Origin: Streptosporangium sp. NBC_01756 | GTDB taxonomy: Bacteria; Actinomycetota; Actinomycetes; Streptosporangiales; Streptosporangiaceae | Reading direction: 5' to 3' | Assembly: GCF_035917975.1 (NCBI RefSeq) | Contig: NZ_CP109130.1 | Coordinates: forward strand, 5,580,001 to 5,644,000 | Length of the DNA: 64,000 bases | Shown: in pieces, positions 42,683 to 50,823 of the stretch | How the letters are laid out: every line of letters begins with the position of its first letter | How positions within the stretch are numbered: position 1 is the first letter of the stretch | Position numbers and translations under genes: made by a program | The notes under the pieces: model-generated | Databases searched by the model: none | Told to the model about the DNA's origin: nothing | What the model saw: only the letters and a program-made list of their open reading frames with translations

Positions 42683-44815
42683 GTGATCAATGGTGAAGCC
42701 GGCCGGCTCCGAGAGCCGGCCGCGTGGCTCATGATCGCTATCGCGTCCGCGAGCGTTCTCGTCGGCATCGAACGGCTGCTGTTCGGAGGATCCACCTCTT
42801 CGGCGAGCTCGTCCTTCGGCATTCGCGCGTTCGGATACGTGGACGACTTCACCTCGCCGGTGACCGTGGCGCTGCTCGTCGGCGCCGTGCTGCTGGCCGG
42901 CCACCTCGGCCCGGTGCTCAGCCGGATGAAGCTGATGACGCAGGTCGCCGTGGGCATGCTCGGGCTCGCCGCGCTGTTCGGCGTGGTCGGGCTGTTCGGC
43001 GCGCTCTTCAGCGGCGACGCGACCATCGGGCGGAAGGTGGAGTTCCTCCTCCTCAGCGTCCCCGGCCTCGCGCTGGCCGTGCTCGCGCTGCTCTACCTGC
43101 TGCCGAAGGTGACCTCGGCCGCTCCCCGCCTGGCCGGCGTCCGCGCCGAGGGCGGCTCCTTCCGTCCTCAGGAGCAGTACGCCCAGGAGCAGCAGGCCTA
43201 TCCGCAGGGTGGTCACGCCCAGCCCGTTCCGCAGCAGGGTTTCCAGCCGCAGGAGCAGGCCTCCCAGCAGGGGTATCCGCAGGGTTACCAGCCGCAGGAG
43301 CAGGCTCCGCAGCAGGGTTACCAGCAGGGGCAGGGTTTCCCGGCGCAGGAGCAGGCCTCGCAGCAGGGTTTCCAGCCCCACGGGCAGGGCTATCCGCAGG
43401 GTGGTCACGCCCAGCCCGTTCCGCAGCAGGGTTTCCAGCCGCAGGAGCAGGCCTCCCAGCAGGGGTATCCGCAGGGTTACCAGCCGCAGGAGCAGGCTCC
43501 GCAGCAGGGTTACCAGCAGGAGCAGTCCTTCCAGGGGCAGGGTTTCCCGGCGCAGGAGCAGGCTCCCCAGCAGGGTTTCCAGCCCCAGGAGCAGGCCCCG
43601 CAGGGCGGGTACCAGCCCCAGGGGCAGACCCCGCAGGGCGGGCATGCCCAGCCGCAGGCCCAGGCCGCCCCCGTCCCGCAGCTCCCCTACAGCCAGCCGG
43701 CGCTCCCGCCCGCCCGCAGTTCCGCCGCGACCTCCGACGGCTACGGCCAGCAGAGCGCGCACGCCTACACCCCGCCGACCGGCGACGGCTACTCTCCGGC
43801 CGCCTACGCGCCGCCGGTCGAGACCCAGGCCCCCGGCAACCAGCCCGCCCCCTACGCCCAGGCGCAGCTTCCGCCTCCCGCCCCGGCCGAGCCCTACACC
43901 CCGAGCCCGTACGTCGCCGCCGACGCCCAGCCTTCCGCCCCGGCCGCGCCGTACGACCCGCCGGCCACGGCGTACGACCCGCCGATCTACGCCACGCCGG
44001 CGGAACAGCCTCAGCAGGCCCCGGGCTATCCGGACGCCCAGTTCCCGGGCTACCCGCCGCCCGCTGCGGCGCAACATCCCGGCTACGCTCCGCCGGCCGA
44101 CTCTCCGGCTCCCGGCTACTCCCCGCAGCCCGAGCAGCAGCAGGCCTCCTTCTACCAGCCGCAGCCGGAGACCTACCAGCCGCAGTCCGAGGCCTACCAG
44201 CCGCAGCCGGAGACCTACCAGCCGCAGTCGGAGGCGCCGGCTGACAACCGGCAGCAGACGGCCTTCGACAACCAGGAGCAGCCGTCCTTCCCGCAGCCGC
44301 CGGAGAACTACGGCCAGCCGTTCACCGGCTACTCCGGCGCGGAGTTCGCCCGGCCGACCGAGCCGAACCTGCACTACCCGGCGCCCGACCCGGTCGATCC
44401 CCGTTCCCAGCAGATGGCCCAGGCCTACCAGCAGGCGGAGAGCTACCAGCAGCAGTCCCAGGGGACCGAGCCGCAGCTCAGGGTCCCGGAATACGGTTCC
44501 TCCCCGCAGGGCGGCTCCTACGACGACCCGTTCGGTCACCCGCAGACGCCGCCCGCCGCGCAGCCGTACCAGCAGAGCGGTCACCAGTGGGACCAGCCGG
44601 CCGACGCGACGCTCCGGTTCGACCCCAGCTCCTACCAGGGCGACCCGCTCGGCGGAAACTCGTGGGACTCGCAGCCGGCCATAGACCCCACCGCGATCTA
44701 CCGGCCGGAGCGCTCCGGCCAGGTCACGGGCGAGGAAAGTCCTGATAGAGAGAGGGTGGGCCCCGGTCAGGAGCAGAACATGTCCTGGTACGGTTCCGAC
44801 CGCCGAGAGCCCTGA
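42683..44815 (+). CDS. Four-helix membrane protein with Q/P-rich repetitive C-terminus
   Basis: 710 residues from GTG 42683, behind GGGGGT; an ATG at 42590 would add 31 residues and is less well placed. Residues 10-140 contain four hydrophobic helices. Almost all the rest, about 550 residues, is low-complexity Gln/Pro/Tyr/Gly/Ala sequence with near-exact internal repeats (43198-43520, 44153-44236). It ends 'SWYGSDRREP'. No enzymatic motif. Such tails are seen in actinobacterial cell-division and polar-growth scaffolds, but I do not recognise this protein. It sits just upstream of whiB, which has its own promoter. Confidence 0.7.
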   Translation: MINGEAGRLREPAAWLMIAIASASVLVGIERLLFGGSTSSASSSFGIRAFGYVDDFTSPVTVALLVGAVLLAGHLGPVLSRMKLMTQVAVGMLGLAALFGVVGLFGALFSGDATIGRKVEFLLLSVPGLALAVLALLYLLPKVTSAAPRLAGVRAEGGSFRPQEQYAQEQQAYPQGGHAQPVPQQGFQPQEQASQQGYPQGYQPQEQAPQQGYQQGQGFPAQEQASQQGFQPHGQGYPQGGHAQPVPQQGFQPQEQASQQGYPQGYQPQEQAPQQGYQQEQSFQGQGFPAQEQAPQQGFQPQEQAPQGGYQPQGQTPQGGHAQPQAQAAPVPQLPYSQPALPPARSSAATSDGYGQQSAHAYTPPTGDGYSPAAYAPPVETQAPGNQPAPYAQAQLPPPAPAEPYTPSPYVAADAQPSAPAAPYDPPATAYDPPIYATPAEQPQQAPGYPDAQFPGYPPPAAAQHPGYAPPADSPAPGYSPQPEQQQASFYQPQPETYQPQSEAYQPQPETYQPQSEAPADNRQQTAFDNQEQPSFPQPPENYGQPFTGYSGAEFARPTEPNLHYPAPDPVDPRSQQMAQAYQQAESYQQQSQGTEPQLRVPEYGSSPQGGSYDDPFGHPQTPPAAQPYQQSGHQWDQPADATLRFDPSSYQGDPLGGNSWDSQPAIDPTAIYRPERSGQVTGEESPDRERVGPGQEQNMSWYGSDRREP
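43198..43520. repeat. Perfect 131-bp direct repeat, 192-bp period, in coding sequence
   Basis: 43198-43328 and 43390-43520 are identical over 131 bases, including synonymous positions, so the duplication is recent or kept by gene conversion. The 192-bp period keeps the reading frame. Confidence 0.85.
44153..44236. repeat. 21-bp tandem repeat, 4 units
   Basis: Four 21-base units encoding Y-Q-P-Q-P-E-T / Y-Q-P-Q-S-E-A in alternation, a 42-base higher-order repeat. Confidence 0.85.
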
Positions 44816-44919
44816 ACGGCCAGGCGGTCGTCATGATCGCTTGGTCCGTCCGCCGTCGTGGGAGGTGCGCGACCTACAACCGGGGAGAGCAGGTCTTTCC
44901 CCGGATACCGGCATGCCGC

Positions 44920-44949
44920 TTGACGCCACACCGGGCACGCGCGTGTAAT
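44920..44949 (+). promoter_or_regulatory. Candidate whiB promoter
   Basis: TTGACG, 18 bases, TGTAAT, a good vegetative-sigma match. The transcript would start near 44956, leaving a leader of about 80 bases before the GTG at 45039. Its -10 box lies within a perfect palindrome (44943-44954). Confidence 0.55.
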
Positions 44950-44954
44950 TACAC
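44943..44954. promoter_or_regulatory. Palindrome covering the whiB -10 box
   Basis: GTGTAATTACAC is a perfect 12-base palindrome centred on the -10. A second palindrome, ACACGTGT, overlaps its end at 44953-44960, at the expected transcript start. A dimeric repressor bound here would block RNA polymerase. Confidence 0.5.
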
Positions 44955-45038
44955 ACGTGTTGTTACGCCTTCCTCTGGGTGGGTAAGAGGGAGGCGTTCA
45001 TAGGGGGGCTCCATTTGCGGGCGGCAGGGAGGTGTGCA

Positions 45039-45299
45039 GTGGCCGACCTGGTCATCGCACAGGACAGCATCGCTGAAGAGCAGCTTGGCTGGCAGGAACG
45101 CGCCTTGTGTGCGCAGACCGACCCGGAGGCGTTCTTCCCGGAGAAGGGCGGGTCCACACGGGAGGCCAAGAAGGTGTGCCGCTCCTGTGAGGTCCGTGCC
45201 GAATGCCTTGAGTACGCGCTTGAGCATGACGAGCGGTTTGGCATCTGGGGTGGGCTTTCCGAGCGGGAACGTCGCCGGATCAAGCGTGAGGCAGTCTAA
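45039..45299 (+). CDS. whiB: WhiB-family iron-sulfur transcription factor, WhiB/WhiB2 type
   Basis: 86 residues from GTG 45039, with GGGAGGTG upstream. Cys24, Cys47, Cys50 and Cys56 form the C-x22-C-x2-C-x5-C cluster site for a 4Fe-4S or NO-sensing cluster. 'FGIWGG' is the Wbl turn and 'SERERRRIKREAV' the basic C-terminal DNA-contacting tail. 'ALCAQTDPEAFFPEKGGSTREAKKVC' is near-identical to Streptomyces WhiB and mycobacterial WhiB2, which act with WhiA to switch on sporulation septation and division genes. The fbiAB-whiB-manB synteny supports this orthology. Confidence 0.93.
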   Translation: MADLVIAQDSIAEEQLGWQERALCAQTDPEAFFPEKGGSTREAKKVCRSCEVRAECLEYALEHDERFGIWGGLSERERRRIKREAV

Positions 45300-45342
45300 G
45301 AGGCAGTTGAGGCGCCCGCTGAGGGCGCTTGACGATATTTCG

Positions 45343-45380
45343 ACGGGTCACGTGACCACGGGTCACGTGACCCGTTTTTT
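45343..45380 (+). terminator. whiB intrinsic terminator built from two palindromes
   Basis: ACGGGTCACGTGACCCGT (a perfect 18-base palindrome) followed by six T is a textbook terminator. A second GGTCACGTGACC copy lies directly upstream (45346-45357 and 45361-45372), so alternative stems can form. Confidence 0.85.
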
Positions 45381-45458
45381 CATCCATATGGCATAGCCGT
45401 ACATAGTGTGTCGTATCGTTGTCGCGCCCATCGTCACCCCTCCTGAACCACGGGACGT

Positions 45459-48311
45459 ATGTCCATCACCGACTCCCCCCGTCTCCACCACAGCGTCACT
45501 GCGATCGTCGTCTCCCATGACGGTGCCCGCTGGCTGGGGGAGACCCTCGACGCGCTGCTCGCGCAGACCCGGCCGGTGGACCGTGCCGTCGGGGTCGACA
45601 ACGGCAGCCGGGACGGCAGCGCCGCACTGCTGACCGGCGTCCTCGGCCCGAACGCCGTGCTCACCCTTCCGCGCTCGACGAGCTTCGGCCAGGCCGTGGC
45701 CGCGGTGCTCGACCGGCTGGGGCCCGCCGGCGGGCGGGAATGGCTCTGGCTGCTCCACGACGACTGCGCGCCGGACGCCGGAGCGCTGCAGGCCCTGCTC
45801 CGGGCCGCCGACGCCGACCCCAAGGCCGGAGTGCTCGGCCCCAAGCTCCGGGACTGGCTGGACCGGCGGGTCCTGCTCGAAATCGGCGTCACCGTCGACC
45901 GGACAGGCCGCAGGGACACCGGGCTGGAGCCCCGCGAGTTCGACCAGGGACAGTACGACGGCGTCCGGGACGTGCTCTCGGTCTCCAGCGCCGGGATGCT
46001 GATCCGCAGGGACGTCTGGGACGAGGTGGGCGGCCTCGACCCCTTCCTGCCGCTGTTCCGCGACGACCTCGACCTGTGCTGGCGGGCCAGGGCCGCGGGG
46101 CACCGGGTGCAGAACGTCACCCAGGCGGTCGCCTGGCACGCCGAGGCCGCCACCCGGCGGCGCCGCCGCATCATCGTCAGCGGCGACCATCCCCGCCGGC
46201 TGGACCGCCGCAACGCGATCTTCGTGGTCATGGCGAACCTGCCGTTCTGGCCGCTGATGTGGGCGCTGGTCCGCAACATCTCCGGCTCGGCCTTCCGCAC
46301 GCTGCTGTTCCTGCTGGCCAAGCGGCCCGCCGACGCGCTGGACGAGATCGTCGCGCTCGGCTCGGTGGTCGGCCATCCCGGACGGATGATCAAGGCCCGC
46401 CGGGCCCGCGCCAAGGGCCGCAAACAGGGCCACGCGGCGGTCAAACGGCTGCTCACCCCGTCAGGCGCGGGCTACCGGCGCCTCTCGAACCGGCTCCAGA
46501 GCTACCTGGCGGGGACCGGTTTCGTGGAGTCGGCGGGCCGGCACCAGGCCGTGGCCGCCTCCCAGGAGGACGGTGAGGAGCTGCTCGCCGACGCCGGGGG
46601 GATGCAGCGGGTCTTCGGCAATCCGGGAGTGCTGCTCTTCCTCGCGCTCGCCGTGGTCACGCTGATCGCCGAGCGGGGTCTGATCGGCGGCGCCCGGCTG
46701 GGCGGCGGCGCACTCGTCCCGGTGACCGGTGGCTCCTCCGACCTGTGGGATCTCTACCTGGAGGGATACCACCAGGCCGGGCTGGGGAGCGACGCGTGGG
46801 CGCCGCCGTACGTCGCGGTGCTGGCCGCGCTGTCCAGCGTGCTGTTCGGCAAGGTCTGGCTCGCGGTCTCGGTGCTGCTGCTGGGCTCCGTGCCGCTGGC
46901 CGGGTTCTCCGCCTACGTGGCCACCCGGTCGATGATCCCGGGCCGCTGGACCCGCATCTGGCTGGCCTCCTCCTACGCGCTGCTCCCGGTGGCCACCGGG
47001 GCGGTCGCCGCCGGACGGCTCGGCACCGCCGTGGTCTTCGTGCTGCTGCCCCTCTACGCGGCGCTGGCCACCACCCTGCTCTCGGGCGAGGACCGCCGGG
47101 CCCGCCGGGCCGCGTGGGGGCTGGGCCTCCTCCTGGCCGTCGGTACGGCTTTCGCCCCGCTGGTCTACCCGCTTACCCTGGTCCTCGGCGCGCTGGCCGC
47201 GCTGGCCTTCCCCCGCAGGGGCGTCGCGCTCTCCGTGGTGATCGCGTTCGGCGTCCCGGTGGCGTTGCTGTTCCCCTGGCTGGTCCAGGTGCTCGGCGCG
47301 CCGGGGCGGCTCCTGCTGGAGGCCGGACTGCACCAGCTGGCTCTGGTGGACCCCGCGCTGCCCGCCTCCTCGCTGCTGACGCTCAGCCCCGGCGGCCCCG
47401 GCATGCCGCCGCTCTGGGTGACCGGCGGCCTCATCGTCGCCTGCCTGGCCGCGCTGCTGATGCGCCGCAACCGGATGGTCATCGCGGTCGGCTGGGGCGT
47501 CGCGCTCTTCGGCCTGCTGGTGGCGATCCTGGTCAGCCGGACCCCGGTCACCTCATTGAACGGCGACGCCGTGGCACCGGCCTGGCCGGGTGTGCCGCTG
47601 GCCTTCGCCGCCACCGGCCTGCTGGTGGTGGCCGCCCTCACCGCCGACCGGATCGTCGAGTTCCGGGCGGCGGGCGGGCTGCGCAGGGTCACCGCGTTCG
47701 CCGTCGTGGCGATCGCCTTCTCCACCCCGCTGCTCGCGGCCGGCATGTGGATCGCCAAGGGGGTGGACGGTCCGATCAGCGGGAACGTGCCCGACGTGCT
47801 GCCCGCCCTGGCCGCGGTCAACTCGCGTGACGGTGAGCGGACCCTGCTCCTGCGCACCCGGCGGGACGGCCTGACCTTCACCGTGCTGCGCGGCCGTACC
47901 CCGCTGATCGGCGAGTCCGACATCCCCATGGAGCAGGCGGCGCGCGAACGCGTCGGCGTCGCCGCCGCCGGGCTGGTCTCCGGCCGGGGCGCGGACGATG
48001 CCGACGTGCTGGCCGCGCACGGCGTGCAGTTCGTGGTGGTGGCTCCGCCGATCAGCCCGGAGATCAGCCAGGCGCTGGACTCCCAGCCCGCCCTCGCCAG
48101 GATGAGCCTGGCCCGGACGCTCGGTGCGTGGCGGCTGACCCAGCCGATCGCCAGGCCCCCCGTACCGGCCGGCGACCCCTGGCACGACCGCTGGCTCTGG
48201 GCCCAGGCGCTCATCCTGCTGGTCGTGTCGGTTCTGGCGGCACCCGGCTCGCGGTCCGGCTCCGCCTCCCAGGACCTGCCCGAGCCCGTGAGAGAGCTGG
48301 CCCCCCGGTGA
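45459..48311 (+). CDS. Family 2 glycosyltransferase fused to a large membrane domain
   Basis: 950 residues. Residues 5-300 are a GT-A domain ('SVTAIVVSHDGARWLGETLD', 'LLHDDCAPD' as metal site, 'GMLIRRDVWDEVGGLDPF', 'DDLDLCWRARAAG'). A long polytopic region follows, with about 12-14 hydrophobic segments to residue 790 and a C-terminal helix at about 915-935. Fused GT2-membrane proteins of this size next to whiB and DUF5719 are conserved in actinomycetes. Role: probably building an envelope glycan at the membrane. Coupled to the DUF5719 gene by a 4-base GTGA overlap. Confidence 0.8.
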   Translation: MSITDSPRLHHSVTAIVVSHDGARWLGETLDALLAQTRPVDRAVGVDNGSRDGSAALLTGVLGPNAVLTLPRSTSFGQAVAAVLDRLGPAGGREWLWLLHDDCAPDAGALQALLRAADADPKAGVLGPKLRDWLDRRVLLEIGVTVDRTGRRDTGLEPREFDQGQYDGVRDVLSVSSAGMLIRRDVWDEVGGLDPFLPLFRDDLDLCWRARAAGHRVQNVTQAVAWHAEAATRRRRRIIVSGDHPRRLDRRNAIFVVMANLPFWPLMWALVRNISGSAFRTLLFLLAKRPADALDEIVALGSVVGHPGRMIKARRARAKGRKQGHAAVKRLLTPSGAGYRRLSNRLQSYLAGTGFVESAGRHQAVAASQEDGEELLADAGGMQRVFGNPGVLLFLALAVVTLIAERGLIGGARLGGGALVPVTGGSSDLWDLYLEGYHQAGLGSDAWAPPYVAVLAALSSVLFGKVWLAVSVLLLGSVPLAGFSAYVATRSMIPGRWTRIWLASSYALLPVATGAVAAGRLGTAVVFVLLPLYAALATTLLSGEDRRARRAAWGLGLLLAVGTAFAPLVYPLTLVLGALAALAFPRRGVALSVVIAFGVPVALLFPWLVQVLGAPGRLLLEAGLHQLALVDPALPASSLLTLSPGGPGMPPLWVTGGLIVACLAALLMRRNRMVIAVGWGVALFGLLVAILVSRTPVTSLNGDAVAPAWPGVPLAFAATGLLVVAALTADRIVEFRAAGGLRRVTAFAVVAIAFSTPLLAAGMWIAKGVDGPISGNVPDVLPALAAVNSRDGERTLLLRTRRDGLTFTVLRGRTPLIGESDIPMEQAARERVGVAAAGLVSGRGADDADVLAAHGVQFVVVAPPISPEISQALDSQPALARMSLARTLGAWRLTQPIARPPVPAGDPWHDRWLWAQALILLVVSVLAAPGSRSGSASQDLPEPVRELAPR

Positions 48312-49723
48312 AGTCCCTGATCGAGAACCGGTTCAGTCTGCTGGCCCTGGTCCTGGTGGCCCTTCTCGCCCTCTACGGCGTGGCCTCCGCGACCCAGCCG
48401 GGGACCGAGACCCGGCCCGCGCCCGGCCCGCAGCGGGTGCCCGTCGCCTCCGTGACGGCCGTCTGCCCCGACGCCGGCGAGGCCGACGTCGGCGTCGTCA
48501 CCCCGCCGGGCGGGCAGGGGCCGGGCACCACGACGATCGTCACCGGTGACAAGACCCTCCAGACCCTGGAGGCCCCCGGCGGCCTCTGGCAGGAGAAGGT
48601 CCCCGCCAAGTCGGGGCCGCTGACGGTGGTGTCCACCGGGAGCATGGCCGCCGGCCTGGAGTCGGAGCAGACCCGCAAGGAGACCTCCGGAAAGCACCGG
48701 GGACTGGCCGGAGTGCGGTGCGTGGAGCCCGTGGCGAGCACCTGGCTGGTCGGGCCGGGACCGGCCTCGGCCGACGTCACGATCCACCTCACGAACGCCG
48801 ACCCCGCCCCGGCCGTCGTGGAGATCCTGGTCTACTCGGGAGAGGGGCCGGTGGTCGGCGACTCCGGTGGCGTGTTCACCGTCAAGCCGGGCGAGAGCCG
48901 TACGGTCAAGGTCGGCGACCTGGCCCCCTCACCGCTCGTCATGGCCGTCGAGGTGCGCACCAGCTCCGGCCGGGTGACCGCCGCGGCTCGGGCGATCATG
49001 AACGGCGGCCGCGGCGTCGACTGGCTGCCGGTCTCCGCCGCGCCCGCCACCCGCGTCGTGGTGCCGGGCATCCCCGGCGGCGGGGGGAAACGCGAGCTGC
49101 TGGTCGCCTCCGTCGGAGAGGCCGACACCTTGGTCGAGGTCAAGGCGCTCACCCCCGACGGGACCTACGCGCTCAAGGACCGCGAACTGGTCGAGGTATC
49201 CGCGGGGTCCGTCGCCACCCTCGACCTGTCGACCGGCATCGCCGGGCAGCCCTCCGCGCTGCTGCTCACCTCCGACGCGCCGATCGTCGCCGGGCTGACC
49301 GTCACCGGGACCGGGAAGAAGGGGGACGTGGCCTTCACCGCCGGAGCCGCCCCGATCGACCTGGGCAGCGTGGTGGCCGACAACCGCACGGGAAAGAAGC
49401 AGAGTTCCCGGCTACTGCTGACCGCGCCGGACACCGCCGGAAAGGTGAGCGTCCAGGTGCTGCCGCGCAAGGGGGAGGCCCCGGAACCCTTCGAGGTGAG
49501 CGTCATCGCCTCGCGCACCAAGGAGGTCAAGCTGCCCAAGGTGGACGGCCCCTTCGCGGTGGTCGTGCTGCCGCTGCCCGGGTCCGGCCCGGTGTACGGC
49601 GGGCGGGTGATGGACGAGCGGGTCAAGGACGGGCTGCTGCTGACCGCGCAGCCGCTGGCGGCCGCGCGCCTGTGGGCGCTGGTGCCGCCGATCACCGAGT
49701 CCGTCTCGGCCGTGCTGCCCTGA
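48308..49723 (+). CDS. DUF5719-like secreted or membrane-anchored protein
   Basis: 471 residues from GTG 48308. One N-terminal hydrophobic helix (about 9-28) is followed by an all-beta-looking extracytoplasmic region with repeated motifs such as 'VVVPGIPGGGGKRELLVASV' and 'PGESRTVKVGDLAPSPLVMAV'. From memory this matches DUF5719, always paired with the large glycosyltransferase upstream. Function unknown. The pairing and translational coupling imply that the two proteins work together outside or at the membrane, perhaps in polymer handling. Confidence 0.75.
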   Translation: MKSLIENRFSLLALVLVALLALYGVASATQPGTETRPAPGPQRVPVASVTAVCPDAGEADVGVVTPPGGQGPGTTTIVTGDKTLQTLEAPGGLWQEKVPAKSGPLTVVSTGSMAAGLESEQTRKETSGKHRGLAGVRCVEPVASTWLVGPGPASADVTIHLTNADPAPAVVEILVYSGEGPVVGDSGGVFTVKPGESRTVKVGDLAPSPLVMAVEVRTSSGRVTAAARAIMNGGRGVDWLPVSAAPATRVVVPGIPGGGGKRELLVASVGEADTLVEVKALTPDGTYALKDRELVEVSAGSVATLDLSTGIAGQPSALLLTSDAPIVAGLTVTGTGKKGDVAFTAGAAPIDLGSVVADNRTGKKQSSRLLLTAPDTAGKVSVQVLPRKGEAPEPFEVSVIASRTKEVKLPKVDGPFAVVVLPLPGSGPVYGGRVMDERVKDGLLLTAQPLAAARLWALVPPITESVSAVLP

Positions 49724-49748
49724 GGCCCGGCCGGGTCCCCGCCGGGCC
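49724..49748. terminator. Candidate terminator after DUF5719 gene
   Basis: GGCCCGGC and GCCGGGCC, a perfect 8-bp stem with a 9-base loop starting right at the stop codon, between convergent genes. Confidence 0.5.
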
Positions 49749-49785
49749 CCGGTCCCGCCGGCGGACCCCGCGCGCCGTCCGGCGC

Positions 49786-50238
49786 TCAGTCGCGGTCGTA
49801 GCCGGGGTCGACCGTCTCGGGCGTCAGTCCCAGCAGGTCGGCGACCTGCTCCACCACGGCGTCGTGCACCATCGCGCCGAGCTGGTCGCGGTCACGGGCC
49901 CGAGCCTCCAGGGGACGCCGATAGATGATCACGACGGCCGGGCGCTTGCCCGCGGCGGGCTCGGAGCGGCCGAACGGGATCGGCTCTCCGGCCAGCAGCC
50001 CGGGGCCGTCGCTCAGCTCGCTGAGCGGCGGCACCTCCTCGACCGCGAACTCCACCGCCGCCAGCTGCTTGCTCCAGCGGGGCTTGAGCCGGTCCACGGC
50101 GTCCAGGACGAAGTCGTCGAAACGCTCGCTGCGGGACTTGGCGATCGGCACATGGGAGGGCGCCAACGGGCCGCGCATGCCACGGCCGTGCCGGTCGCGT
50201 CTGCGGGGAGGGCGGAAACCGCCGGGTGCCGAACTCAC
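49786..50238 (-). CDS. Zincin-like metallopeptidase family protein with degenerate motif
   Basis: 150 residues from ATG 50238. It resembles mycobacterial Rv3259 and the PF06262 'Zincin_1' family: 'SRSERFDDFVLDAVDRLKPRW', 'AVEFAVEEVP' and 'VVIIYRRPLEARARDRDQL'. The normal HExxH zinc motif reads 'HDAVVEQ' here, so the catalytic Glu is Asp and the second His is lost. It is probably not an active protease; a structural or binding role is more likely. It faces DUF3499 divergently, a conserved arrangement. Rich in Arg at the N-terminus. Confidence 0.78.
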   Translation of the reverse strand: MSSAPGGFRPPRRRDRHGRGMRGPLAPSHVPIAKSRSERFDDFVLDAVDRLKPRWSKQLAAVEFAVEEVPPLSELSDGPGLLAGEPIPFGRSEPAAGKRPAVVIIYRRPLEARARDRDQLGAMVHDAVVEQVADLLGLTPETVDPGYDRD

Positions 50239-50406
50239 GGGCCAAGCTTAGACGCGCCGGGAGGAGGGCGGGGAGGCGACCGGGGACAGAGGTGGTAAGC
50301 CGTACAGGCGGGTGGAAGGTGGGACACGTGTCCGAATTGTGGCGACACGCTCGTTAAGAGCGCTCAGATAGTGGCGCCTCGGACGCTTACCGGATACGGT
50401 CCCACC

Positions 50407-50775
50407 GTGAGCCCCGTCCGCCGCTGTTCCCGCACCGCGTGCAGTCAGCCTGCCGTATTCACGCTCACGTACGTCTACGCCGATTCGACCGCCGTTCTCG
50501 GGCCCTTGGCGACGTACGCCGAGCCGCACTGTTATGACCTGTGTGCCGAGCATGCCGAGCGGTTGACCGCACCTCGTGGCTGGGAGGTCGTGCGCCTTCC
50601 CAGTGACGGTGCGCCGCCGAGCAGCGACGATCTGGAGGCCCTCGCCAACGCGGTCCGCGAGGCGGCCAGACCCGCCCCGACGGGGGGCACCGAGCCCGTC
50701 GGCCAGGGAGTCGAGGTGGGGCGCCGCGGTCACCTCCGGGTGCTCCGTTCCGCTCAACCCCAGCGTGACCGCTGA
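50407..50775 (+). CDS. DUF3499 family protein
   Basis: 122 residues from GTG 50407, which fits the conserved start 'VSPVRRCSRTACSQPAVFTLTYVYADSTAVLG' better than the upstream in-frame ATG at 50371. Cys7, Cys12 and a later C-x3-C-x2-H group ('CYDLCAEH') look like a small zinc-ribbon. Function unknown; homologues (Rv3258c in M. tuberculosis) sit between the Rv3259-like gene and manB throughout Actinobacteria. No ribosome-binding site is seen, so a leaderless transcript is likely. Confidence 0.8.
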   Translation: MSPVRRCSRTACSQPAVFTLTYVYADSTAVLGPLATYAEPHCYDLCAEHAERLTAPRGWEVVRLPSDGAPPSSDDLEALANAVREAARPAPTGGTEPVGQGVEVGRRGHLRVLRSAQPQRDR

Positions 50776-50823
50776 CCCGGATAAGCTGGGCTCGGCAGAC
50801 ATGACATAAAGGGCGGAGCTGGA

